Assembly (NCBI GenBank): GCA_914767715.1
Contig: OU612067.1
Location: 12,467,001 to 12,531,000, forward strand
Length of the DNA: 64,000 bases
Direction of reading: 5' to 3'
DNA from: Membranipora membranacea
Lineage: Eukaryota > Bryozoa > Gymnolaemata > Cheilostomatida > Membraniporidae
A program made the position numbers and the translations under genes. Shown piece by piece: positions 14,728-24,036 of the stretch (position 1 is the stretch's first letter; the number at the start of each line of letters is the position of its first letter). The notes beneath the pieces are model-generated. The model saw nothing but the letters and a program-made list of their open reading frames with translations. It searched no databases and was not told the DNA's origin.

Positions 14728-17700
14728 ATTTATTTGTCACACAATTTTTAACAAAAAATTGGCGAGATAAAACTTAGATTGCCACTCTGTGAATAAATAG
14801 TCAAAATTAAGAGGATGATACTAAAAAAATAAAGTCTACGATAAAAGCAGTTTGCTACTCAAGATCTACTCTCAGGAACCAGCTATCACCGTATTGATAA
14901 AATTGATATAGTGTCTAATAAAACTGTTATTACCTTATGCACTTCTTGATTTACATGCACAGAGTCTACCAGACGGAAGTTTGGAAATAAAATGTAACAT
15001 TTTCAGCAATCCATGTCACTTACAATGAACTGATTGCTGAGCTTCAGCTGTTACTGTTAGTAAATAATTGTTATTGTTTGGGATTAAGCATATGGCTTTG
15101 ATCAGTCTCTATGCTTTGTCATAAAGATAACATAATTTTTTAATCCCTGTCGCGTTGGTATCATTGTCGAACCCTATATCCATTTCTCAAACCTACTGCT
15201 CACATTGTTCTCAAACCTTTGACTAGGTTAAAGGTTTGAGAACACTAGCTATAAGGTTTGAGAAAAATATTTTAGGTTTGATATGATGGGATGTGGCTCT
15301 TTTCAAACCTTTTGAATCATATCAACTCTAAGAATAATTGCTTTTTAGACCTTTTGGATAACAGCGTTGATGCCCCAATGCACCCATTCAAAGATCATAC
15401 TCCAATATTGGTTGGAAACATCTGCTGAAACAATGTAACCAGCATGCATGACCTTACAGGGGATAACTTCAAAAGAACAGACAGTTTTCTGAGCTCTGAT
15501 TTAGGCCTCAATTTAAATTGAATATGCAACATTGAAAACTCATACGGACATAGTTTGGGAAATAATTTTAGTATTTGGATAGTCAATTATAGCATTTTCC
15601 GCCAGTTTTGCGGAAACTTTCATGAGTTTCGTCACTAATTAAGACGTATCAAAATTCAAGCCTCCAATGATTTGGAAACCCTGTCTCAGGGTTTTCAATG
15701 GTGCAGACTCTGAATCAAAAATCATTTTTATCCTAAAATTAGCGGTTTTCAGTATAACCCTCTTTCAGCAGGTTTTTCCTATGCAGCGTGGGTTAAAAGT
15801 ACCAAACTGGAGAGAGGACAACTCCGAATTGAGGCATGAATAAGAGCTCAGAAAACTGTCTATTGATGGTATGGAATATTTAAAATCAATCATTGCCCTT
15901 AATTGATAGTGAACTCTTTTGGAGAGCCAGAGATTCAATCGATGGATGACTCAGCTGGTACTGTAGATATCAGGATATTTCCTGTTCAGCCAGTAAATGC
16001 TCAAGTTATTATAAGGTGAGTGACATTTGGTACTATAATTCGAGTTTAAGAATAATTTCAACGATACTTCTCAATTGAAAAATCGCACAGCTTTTACATG
16101 AGAAGATGGGAAATATTTTGTTAATGTTACAAGGTACATTCCTCAATAAGTTATTTTGATTTGATCAAAATGCAATTCCTTGAGTTTCGTATACCCCATG
16201 TTAACTCCTAGTCTATCTTAGTACTAGGAGGATGGCTGTAATATGATAGGATATGATATAATAGGAAATGATAGGATGGTTATTGATATTTTGTAGCCAA
16301 TATTTGGTTGTGATAAGCCAGAATGAAGCATCACATCGTCTAAAGAAGAGAGCATTACCTATTGAATGCAATGTCAATAAGCTTTATAACTCAACTGTGG
16401 CTTCTGCAACCAACAAGGCATGCTATATTACAGCCACATTCAAGGCAGAACAGATTACCATCCGAGGTCTGTTGCTTACAATTGGAAGTCAAGAACAAAA
16501 CTTGGGCTACTACAACCAGCCGCTACAGAAAAATCAATTCTATACTGTTCACATTGGATATCGAGGCACTATCGGGGTGAGCGAAATGTGGAATCCTTTA
16601 AAGCTACTCACAAAATAAGTTACCTCTACGTTGAAAATCTGAATTTAATAGGTGCATAGAAGACATATATCACTTCTGTAATCAAAAACATTGCTATATA
16701 TTGATTTAGAGAACGCTAAATCAGTTTAATCATGCCTGCCCAGTTTACCATTGTCAAACCTATCTCTTCACCCAGAAGAGCGTTCTTTGATGACTCTCTT
16801 TTTCAGGGAGACAGAGAGTTCATACAATTCACAGATTCAAAATCATTCCAACGTAAGTGATTTGAGGTTACGGGACACCTTTTCTTCCACTGAGCAAAAA
16901 ACAGCCAACAAATTTTTTAAGACACAGTTCAGCTGAAAATAACCTTGAAGATTGATAGTTAGTACCTCTCTCATCTGGATTAAATGCAAGCCTATTGTAC
17001 AGTGCATCAATGCAAACAACATTTAATAGTATAGTATTTTGAGATTGTTCTTTAATTACATTACATATGATATTGAAGCTACATTTTTAGTACTTTATGT
17101 TATGTGGTGTCATATCACATCAAAAAAGATTGTATTATTTGATGGCTAATCATCTGAAAGTCTCAATATTTTTATGATATTCATCATTATCATTACTTCT
17201 TCGCAGTGACTCTTCAGAGGTGTGGTCCACCACCTGAAATTAAAAACGCTCACCTTCTTGGCTCATCAGAAGACTACAAACTTGGTGCTCAGGCATTCTA
17301 CCAATGTGATACCAATATTGTCTCGGGAGAAGGGGTATCTACCTGCAGTGAAACACCCTCAGGACTGATATGGTCTGAAAATACTCTTGTTTGCAAAGAG
17401 CAAAATTTGGGTATGTGTTTACTTCCTAGTTTGTTAATAGTTCAAATATGAAGACTTGATTGATTATGCAGGATGGACATGATACTAGGAGATTAGTATT
17501 TAAACTGCTATCACATGTCATCATAACATCAAAATTGTGGATAACGATAATGAATTCGATTGAGATTCGGACAGTGATCATTGTTAAATATATTAATAAT
17601 GAATATGGCACATGCATACCTTGTGGGTCAATATAATAGAAGTAGATTGGAAGATTGTATCTTTCCCACTGTTAACATAATTTCATCTTTCCTTTCCAAA

Positions 17701-18160
17701 ACGTGTGCTCATTCACTTTTCAGCCAAATTACTTTCAATATTGATACATCTTGATGAATTATTTGTTGTTTGCTCCACAGTTCAAATCCTAGTTGGAGTG
17801 TTTGTCCCAGTATTGGTGATTGTTGGGATACTAGTGCTTGTGATCTACCTAAGGAAAAGGTCAGAATCTCCACAGACCAGAGACGGGCAGGCATCCAGTG
17901 TATCAACAATGAGAGGTCCTGATGATAGATCTTATCCTCCAACTTATGAGGATATAGAATTAAGATTCAGTGCTCTCTCCAACACAGAGTATGCTGAAGT
18001 TGCTGATATCAAAGGGGAACAAAGGGAAGACAAGATGTATGAAAACTTCAAACCAACCAGTCAAGATAATAAGAATCAGTATGAGGCGCTACAGCTTCCA
18101 GCCGGTCAAGATGCAACTGATGATGGTCATGTTTATGCAGAGGCCCCACCTAAATATTGA
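78..18160 (+). CDS. Gene A: FN3-rich transmembrane receptor, phosphatase-less RPTP paralogue with tyrosine tail (5' partial)
   Basis: Spliced gene whose 5' end lies before the window. Exons: 78-193, 1314-1485, 1745-1839, 2016-2226, 3026-3141, 3308-3461, 3734-3825, 5397-5604, 6247-6356, 7015-7180, 7459-7550, 7968-8178, 8453-8562, 9225-9390, 10021-10121, 10307-10502, 11051-11154, 11371-11563, 15910-16015, 16297-16576, 16807-16852, 17207-17410, 17781-18160. All introns are GT-AG, and the frame stays open for 1209 codons to the TGA at 18158. The layout is nine FN3-like modules, a juxtamembrane region, a Sushi domain, a transmembrane helix and a cytoplasmic tail of about 100 residues. The first 21 exons are colinear with exons 12-32 of gene B downstream, a receptor tyrosine phosphatase. 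The last two exons have no counterpart there. It probably acts at the cell surface as an adhesion or recognition receptor signalling through phosphotyrosine. The function is inferred from domains only. Exon boundaries come from reading splice sites and comparing copies, not from transcripts. Confidence 0.82.
194..1313 (+). other. Gene A intron with internal direct repeat
   Basis: This intron is 1120 bases against 386 in the matching gene B intron. Part of the extra length is a direct repeat: a stretch beginning near 328 (CTAGCAGGTTAGGTTCTC) returns near 890 (CTAGCAGGTAAGGTTCTC), and similarity continues for roughly 190 bases in each copy. The short ORFs here are not supported as genes. Confidence 0.6.
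2332..2358 (+). other. GC-rich hairpin followed by T-run in an intron
   Basis: GCCGCCAC (2332-2339) pairs perfectly with GTGGCGGC (2345-2352) across a 5-base loop, followed by six T. It resembles a bacterial intrinsic terminator but lies inside a gene A intron. A decayed version is found in the matching gene B intron near 35137-35165. It is most likely an inherited intronic hairpin rather than a working terminator. Confidence 0.55.
3026..5604 (+). CDS. Gene A FN3-like modules 3 and 4
   Basis: Exons 3026-3141 and 3308-3461 encode module 3 (TSSSCVRLSWNPP, then HSCNSNGWRRANN). Exons 3734-3825 and 5397-5604 encode module 4 (SPRNIIF, VRRKYSVGW, then EPEVINCQSLRPSNKYAF). Both match gene B exons 16-19 closely, with the same exon lengths (116, 154, 92 and 208). 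The intron within module 4 (3826-5396) is 1571 bases against 211 in gene B, so it has gained about 1.3 kb of inserted repeat DNA. Confidence 0.8.
3950..5360. repeat. Insertion-derived DNA in gene A intron, including a tRNA-like SINE candidate
   Basis: This stretch is absent from the matching gene B intron. It contains repeated GATCTGGGGTTGA-type words near 4023-4090 and related CAACCCC words near 5258-5300. On the minus strand, 4912 to about 4790 shows CTCAGTGGTTTTCCC followed by GGGTTCTATATC, loosely like tRNA A and B boxes. No coding region is recognisable. The exact insertion boundaries are unknown. Confidence 0.4.
6247..8178 (+). CDS. Gene A FN3-like modules 5 and 6
   Basis: Exons 6247-6356 and 7015-7180 encode module 5 (CVTMTWNPPLYPNG, then YKCTDDNDW and CRVRARNNQGWSDEAS). 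Exons 7459-7550 and 7968-8178 encode module 6 (RLRYRISW, then NCERLRT and DIYADGV). They match gene B exons 20-23 and the partial gene C. Gene C is closer to A than to B: both A and C have SSNLNG and YTTGRTY where B differs. The module 5 intron carries a TIR element (6515-6900) missing from B and C. Confidence 0.82.
6515..6900. mobile_element. Non-autonomous TIR element, copy 1 (right end truncated)
   Basis: It starts with ATAAAGCTGCGTTTACATCA and continues with a body shared with 54562-54916, including words such as GAGCACTGCTCGA and AAAGGGCAGTATTGTGATCG. The other copy ends in the inverted form of this start. This copy stops at CAAAAGACGG without the full right terminus. The matching introns of genes B and C lack it, so it inserted after the duplications. 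It has no coding capacity. The superfamily is not assigned. Confidence 0.7.
8453..10502 (+). CDS. Gene A FN3-like modules 7 and 8
   Basis: Exons 8453-8562 and 9225-9390 encode module 7 (ECVTLTWGEPQYPNG, then FKCSGNETW and CHIKATNQIGDSNVAS). Exons 10021-10121 and 10307-10502 encode module 8 (LPEDLAGYLSQDID, then DINPKCEEV and YSVRIMVRNDQGF). They are nearly identical to gene B exons 24-27. The intron between the first two exons is 662 bases against 655 in B, with clear sequence similarity. This is strong evidence for a segmental duplication that included introns. Confidence 0.82.
11051..11563 (+). CDS. Gene A FN3-like module 9
   Basis: Exons 11051-11154 and 11371-11563 encode the last FN3-like module (NSSCAILNLEPP, then YDCGYFDEV and CTVRAVNSIGSSPLA). 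It pairs with gene B exons 28-29, which have identical lengths (104 and 193). The final strand (EGYTVLE) leads into the juxtamembrane region after a 4.3 kb intron. Confidence 0.8.
12170..15368. mobile_element. Probable TIR transposon inside gene A intron, no coding capacity seen
   Basis: CTGTTATCCAAAAGG at 12174-12188 is matched by its perfect inverse CCTTTTGGATAACAG at 15350-15364. Several GGTTTGAGA or AAACCTTT words lie just inside both ends (12186-12280 and 15190-15310). The host intron (11564-15909) is 4.3 kb against 288 bases in gene B, which fits an insertion of about 3.2 kb. The interior has a direct repeat (CGAGAGAACCCA-type, 13627-13652 and 13770-13797) and inverted GGCAAAAACGG/TAGACCTTTTTTGC words. 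No transposase ORF is visible. The exact ends and superfamily are unknown. Confidence 0.5.
14641..14728. repeat. (ATTG)n microsatellite
   Basis: About 22 tandem copies of ATTG with one TTTA interruption near 14653, inside the large gene A intron. Confidence 0.95.
15910..16852 (+). CDS. Gene A juxtamembrane extracellular region with weakened cleavage site
   Basis: Exons 15910-16015, 16297-16576 and 16807-16852 correspond to gene B exons 30-32 (106, 286 and 46 bases there). The segment VVISQN is followed by the basic stretch RLKKR-A (16337-16354), then by a domain with paired Cys and YYNQPL that ends in FTDSKSF-like sequence. In receptor phosphatases of the LAR type, this region is cut by furin and the two parts stay associated. 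Gene B has a full R-R-K-R site. Gene A lacks Arg at the P4 position, so processing may be weaker or made by another dibasic protease. This is the last region homologous to gene B. Confidence 0.75.
17207..17410 (+). CDS. Gene A Sushi/CCP domain exon
   Basis: A single 204-base exon with phase 1 at both ends. It encodes one Sushi (complement control protein) module with four Cys: RCGPPPEIKNAHLLGS, Y-K-L-G-A then YQC, STCSETPSG-L-I-W, LVCKE. The order CxxPP, G-YxC, C, W-LxC is diagnostic. Sushi modules bind proteins or glycans in complement and adhesion receptors. Gene B has no equivalent exon between its juxtamembrane and transmembrane exons. The symmetric 1-1 phase makes it easy to gain or lose without a frameshift. 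Confidence 0.85.
17781..18160 (+). CDS. Gene A transmembrane helix and tyrosine-rich cytoplasmic tail (last exon)
   Basis: The exon opens with about 23 hydrophobic residues (LVGVFVPVLVIVGILVLVIY) followed by the basic stop-transfer LRKR, then about 100 cytoplasmic residues to TGA at 18158. The tail has seven Tyr. Recognisable short motifs are PPTY (PPxY, WW ligand) overlapping YEDI (Src-type SH2 ligand form), TEYAEV (fits the TxYxxV immunoreceptor switch pattern), YENF (YxN, GRB2-SH2 form), YEAL (YxxL), VYAE and a C-terminal PPKY. There is no kinase or phosphatase domain. The motifs are seen in the sequence; partners are predicted from general motif knowledge and untested. Confidence 0.8.
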
Positions 18161-18258
18161 CAACCTTAAATTTGGCTCATCTGCTTGATACGAAAATCAA
18201 TGGAAGGGGTTACTGTCTTATATTTATGTACAGGCTTTGATACAACTAGCCATCTACT

Positions 18259-18596
18259 AATAAATATCTCTACTGAAGTTTGTCTTATCATTTAAAATAT
18301 TAGTGCATCATTTGAGTTTGACATCATACAACTGACCAAAAAGGTTTTATGATATTGAAAATGCGTTCGATGAAGTAATATATTACACATTTATTATATA
18401 TTGTTTTATTTTATTTTTATATTTACGTATAAATTAGATAACTTACCGCTTTTTGTAACAGGAATAACTGTTTGAAGCAATTGTTACAAATAAAAATTTT
18501 ATCCACCATACAACAATATTGTTAGCCAATATTTTCTTTTCACTGCCTTTCTTGTAAGAGAAAGTGGTGACAATACATCTGATTACATTCAATAAA
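18259..18596 (+). promoter_or_regulatory. Candidate polyadenylation signals of gene A
   Basis: AATAAA occurs at 18259-18264, 18489-18494 and 18591-18596, all within about 440 bases of the gene A stop codon. Which one is used cannot be told from the sequence. Confidence 0.5.
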
Positions 18597-18599
18597 CCC

Positions 18600-21500
18600 T
18601 ATTATTATCCATTTCAACTGGTACAGTCTTTTATTGATTGATATGAAGAGATTGCCTATATACCGTTGTTATTGTCTGAATTTGCTGCAACAAAATCCTA
18701 TAATTATGTAGTGTGATAACAGCGAATAACATTAAATATATTATACACTACAATTCTTTTTTAGTTATAATAGGTGTCTGCGAAGCACAAATCCTGATTT
18801 AACACACTTGACAACTTGCGAAAATTTTCAAAAAATGTTCATGTGAAATCAGAATGTAAAATTGACTAAGCTGTTGGAGACGGAGACATGGCATTACGCT
18901 TATTAGCCAAATGTCTTGCTCATTACCAACATAATATTCTGATTTATGTAATCTGCAGTAATGTTTACCAAGAAGTATATCTACACACATCCCTCTGCTG
19001 ATCAGATTGAAAGTGGCAGGAATTGCTTGTGTATACCACCAAATGAGTGAACTACTAGATTGAAAGATGGATTGCCATTGATACAGACAGATTTGTGCTG
19101 AAATTATTTTTTTATTTGGCTGGTGATGCCTCGATTCTGATTTTGATTGATTGATTTTCCTGATTCCGATTTTACACCTCCGATTTCAACCAACCCTTGT
19201 CTCGATTTGGATTTTCGATTTCTCCCTTTCAGTACTTTCGATTTTAGGTATCGATATATGGATTTGATGATGTGGCCAAGAAGCGAAGCACAGGGCTCTA
19301 AATTATACATATTATATATGGCAAGATTGAGACTTTGTATGTTTTTTTCGCCGATAGCCGAAGCATAACTGACCGTTTTACTGTCAACACAAGCTATGAT
19401 AAATATGTAAAAAAGTATAAGCATGATACAGAACATACGCTATTTTCGAAAGCCAAATTTGTGTACGTATTTACAGCATCAATACTTGGACATAGTATGT
19501 ATATTAAGTTTTAAAGACATGAGGGAATAAAACCGGCCTCAAAAGATTGCCCATTAGGCTGCACATCCAAAGAGGCTGCTGGTTTCCAACAACTGGGGCT
19601 AGTTTCAATTCGGATCCGGCTAAATTGTATTTAGCACACATATACCTGAGCTGTATCCATATCTTAGCAGCCACTTTATCATGTTTCAATTAGGCCCTGC
19701 TACCACTCAGTTGTCCCTCAGGTTAGTAGATTGATATTCATTTTGGAGAAATCTCGCATTATCACTAAACACGACAGAGTTTATGAGTCAGTGGATTTTA
19801 TGTCTATTGTCATTGCAGAATAATTACACTTTGATGAATCGTAATTTATCAAAAATTACGATAGTATGATACTATTCAATAAATTAGCATATCTTACATA
19901 TGAAATTGCATGGTTGCTGAGTGATAGCCGTCTGAAACAGAACAGCAAAGATTTGGCTCAGGATCAGCTATGAGTGTGTTAAATTTATCCTAATTGAAAC
20001 CCGATTTGGTGAGTGGCTGAGCTTTAGCTGGCCTGTAGCCGTAAAAGCACGGCTAAATCTCTAATTGAAACCAGCCCCAGGTCTATAGCCTACTGACCAC
20101 AAAAACAGTCAGAACACATATTTCAGATTATATATTTTGGCCTCAACGGAGCTCTGGTTTCAATGCCTCACAACATTGAACTCTAAATAAAACTATAATT
20201 GTCATAACAATGACTACATGGATTTTTTCCGAACTATAACACACATACCATACTTGCTCTGTAAAATCAAAGTTGGTATTTGAAGTTTGAAGGTGATTGA
20301 AGTTTGAAGTATAAAGTTTGTTTATTGCCTACTTCTAATATCCATCCTGTTATAGGTTGAATGCATCAAATGTACGGCACGTTAGCGGATATATAAAATA
20401 AACACAGACAAAGAGAACAAAGATGGCAGCCAAATCAAAACTTTCCCATACCGACTTCGATGTAACAAATGACCATTTTAAATCTCCAGTCCAGGTGTCA
20501 GTATTTGGCATTCAAGTTTGGCTTTTGTCCGTTTAAGGTAATGAAGTATCCTGTAAATTCTTGAGATCTTTCAAACTAACAGAGGAGATATACATTGGAT
20601 CAGGTAGCCGTTATATTGTTTGACAAACAAAAACAGGATGGATATACTGTACCTGTAGCTGGTAATTGTGCTGTTCTGTGTTTGCATGGTCGCTCAGTAG
20701 TAACGAGTGCATAATGAGTGGGCTATTCACAGCAGAGGGTCTAGTGCTCTGTGAAAGTGCAGACTGGCAGTGCATATTTTGACTCTGAGTTGTCTACTAA
20801 ACAGTGTAAGGTTTTTTTATCAAACTGTTATACTATTTAATCCACAGAATCAGAATGGATCGCAGAGGTGAGCTTGGTATTCATTATTACCTTTTTCGGA
20901 TATGAAATTATTTTGCACTATCACATTAGTACACCCCAATCCTCAATCAATATGACTATACTATCTCTTAAACTCATAAAACACTTCGTCTTGTGCTTAC
21001 AGCACATGAATTTGTACCTGTCGGGCAAGTCCGGACTTGTTCTCTCTTCTTCTTTATAAGACTTTAACTAGATTTAAGTGTGTTGAATTAATGAGTGTCT
21101 CCTTGAATGCATTTTTGAAGGTCAAAACCCCACCCAATAACTCAATAAACACCTATATCTTCAGTCAATGGGTCATTATTTGAAGTTATCTCCCCCTTGA
21201 CAAGGAAAAGATACTTCCAATTGACATGTATATGTCACACTTTAGCTTAACATCTCTTCTGTCTTATGTCTGTAGACAACCTGAGCCGTCGCTGCAGACT
21301 TTGCCGATGATGGTCATGAACATTGTATATCTATAAGCTGCAACCTAAGCAAGATACCATTTTAGAGACCAATAAGGGAGCAAAGCCTGACAAGGTGAGT
21401 TTTGAGGGCAACGGTCTTATGGTCAGATGGCCGTGGCCAGTCACGCTATGGATGGATCGCCTCCAAACTTTGCGCCATGCTAGCGTACCAACAGAGGTCT

Positions 21501-23978
21501 TATATGACCAACTTTGAAGACCCGTTACCGTCAGTCCGGTCACTATAAGGTAATACACCTGTAATTCGATGAAGGTCAACTTGTTGCACCCATCCTCCAA
21601 AATAAAATGATTAGTACGCTGATGACAAATGCGGATGTAGCCAATTCAAAAGCACTGCTATCAGTGATATTGAACCCTGTAAATATTTTCAGATCCATTT
21701 GAAATGGAAATTTATCGGTTTAAAGTTTGAAATTCTTTTTGCAAAATAATTTTAGGACGATCAATACATACGAGTGGGCTTATGAAAATTAGACAGGAAA
21801 TGTGTGAAAAATGCTATGGTCCTATATGTAGGGCCACTGAAAAATTCTGAGAAGAAATTTTCAATCCATAGTCACCAATATGGAAGAGCAGAAGCATACC
21901 ATCATTTTTAGTGGTATGGTGCAAGAATTGAAAGAACCTGAAGCAGGCCTATTGAGGTGACAAGTCAACATAGTTTGCATGTAAGGCAATGGGGAAATAA
22001 ATAGAGGTGTTGGACCTGTGTTATTCGACAGTCTAGTAATCCTGTTTGTATAGATAGAGAATAATAGTTGCGAGAGTTCATTGCCCTGGGGAGCTTCTGT
22101 GTGTCAATATTGGTGCATTATAGTTGATTGTTGACCATTATTTGCTGGATGGGTTCTCAAGAAGCATGATAAGTTTTTGATCGTTGTTGAGGCATGAGAC
22201 AGCATCTTGTGTTGATCTTTTCTCGCGGTAGGCAAAGTGAATGCGATCCATGGTTGTGTGTTTAGTAAAGTATATTTTAAGTTATCTCGCTAACATTTTA
22301 CATAGCTGGTTATGGCATCGGGCGGTAATCTTTGAGGTGTGTAGGTGCGGTGACTTTTGGTAGCATTTTTATTACATCAGATTTCCACAGCTTTGGTCTC
22401 ATATGCATATTGTGGAGTTCAGTTCCGTGGTAAGGACCCAATACACAATTTATTGATAATTTGTAAGCTCCAATACCTATGCCCTATTTTCCCACCAGTG
22501 ACCATTGGTATAGTATGAATAAGTCACTCATTGTCAATGAAGAAGGTTTTAGGTGCAAATTGAATTTGTGTCCCCCTGTCATGAGGTTGGACAACTCCAA
22601 TAATAATGATCAATATTTTGAGTATGCCAGGATTTTAACTGTGGAATTCACACAATAATGTTTTACATCAGACCATATAATCATAAATTGAATGGCAGCT
22701 GCTAAACTAGGCTGTCTCGACATGCTTTGGCAATACAGGCTACTGTTATACATGCATTATATTAGAGCTTTGTACAAATTAACACTCAAACTAACAAAGT
22801 GCTATGGATTATATGACCCACCTACTCAATCATCGATGTGTTTGAAAATTGTGAGAATTGAAATATTATGACTATAGTGTTAGATCACTGTTGGGTTGAT
22901 CATCATTGGGTGCAAATAGCAGTTTTATAGCTCTGATCGAATTCATTAACATAAAAACCAATCATTTGACACCAGATAGCTGTTAAAGTACAGCTAGATT
23001 CAAAGGATCATCTCCATAATAAATAATGTTTTACGTTCAGCGATTTCCTTTTTTTTTGTCAGACTTAGATAACTCCACATGTCAGGCAGTAGTTGTCAAC
23101 TTTGAGGTGCGAGAATTATCCCTCATGCGTACTGATGCCGCACCCAATACTCGTACCCACCAGGAACCTGACTTCTCGTATAACAAAGAGTCAGAGGGCT
23201 AATTATCTAATGCATGTTGAGTTAACAAACACACAGTGGCAATCTATCAGTAACAACTGCTGACTACGACAGACAAACCTGGGCCTCAAAGATCGCAAAT
23301 CGGCACAAAATGACTTTAAAACATGTCTGACTCTTGCCATTTTTTGCTTAAGAGCACATTATTAGGAAAGAAAATGCAAGCAAACGTCTGTTAAACATTC
23401 ACCTCCAAGGTATGTGATAAACACTGTTGCAAACATTACATCATTACCATAAGACTACTGATTATTGCCACAGAACTTCCTTGTACACTTCAACACACTT
23501 CTCCCCACAGAGCGATCAAATCATCATCTCCTCAATATAAGTCACAAAGGGAAAGTCCCAAACATGACTGCACATTACATCCTTATAAATCAAATCGACA
23601 TTCATAGATTAAACCTTCATACGCTTGACTCGACCACTTAATTCAGACGGACTATTATTAGCTCTCAGTTCACACAACTACTAACTTCAAGGTTCAATAA
23701 AATTTCAATAGAAGGACAACAAATGAGCAAAAGCAAACAATAGAATATAATATTCGCCTAAATCTAACCTCATGTGCTTACTTGCTATTAACGAGGAAGT
23801 TAGCTGAGAAATGTTGCGCACTGTTATCAGAAAACGACTGCATTTGGCTGCTTGCTTTCTTGGTGATAACATTGTTTGTAGCTGATAACACAAGCACTGT
23901 CATGCTTTGATTCTGATGACATCGTACTCTCTGTCTAGTGTCAGGCTTCTTATGATATCAGCTACTGAGGGACTAACT
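18600..23978. other. Spacer between genes A and B, no supported gene
   Basis: About 5.4 kb without a convincing coding region. Contents seen are a TIR element (19593-20080), short GATT/GATTT-rich sequence near 19136-19260, and several unremarkable ORFs of 60-110 codons with no recognisable family. The promoter and any untranslated first exon of gene B should lie at its right end, but no clear TATA box or initiator can be defended. Confidence 0.6.
19593..20080. mobile_element. 488-base non-autonomous element with terminal inverted repeats
   Basis: The left end CTGGGGCTAGTTTCAATT (19593-19610) is matched by the inverted right end AATTGAAACCAGCCCCAG (20063-20080), with one mismatch over 18 bases. 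An inner inverted match, GGCTAAAT, follows in both arms. The interior has no ORF of interest. This is the structure of a MITE. The superfamily is not assigned. Confidence 0.6.
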
Positions 23979-24036
23979 ATGGATGACTCCAAATTTTGGA
24001 TTCTCAGAGTTTATCTGCTCTCCATATTAATATCAG
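23979..24036 (+). CDS. Gene B exon 1: start codon and signal peptide
   Basis: ATG at 23979 opens MDDSKFWILR followed by the hydrophobic stretch VYLLSILIS, then a GT donor at 24037 in phase 1. Joining to 26412 gives Gly-Ser at the mature N-terminus. Length and hydrophobicity fit a short signal peptide. A TGA four codons before the ATG in the same frame closes the frame upstream (23967-23969). Confidence 0.7.

Noticed and set aside
14641-14728. Short regular repeat considered as a CRISPR-like or satellite array
   Set aside because: It is a plain 4-base microsatellite without spacers.
20855-21311. Possible two-exon mini-gene with a Cys-rich RRCRLCR stretch near 21281-21301
   Set aside because: A start at 20854-20856 and splice sites can be drawn, but the product would be about 15 residues and stops at once. 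No family could be supported.
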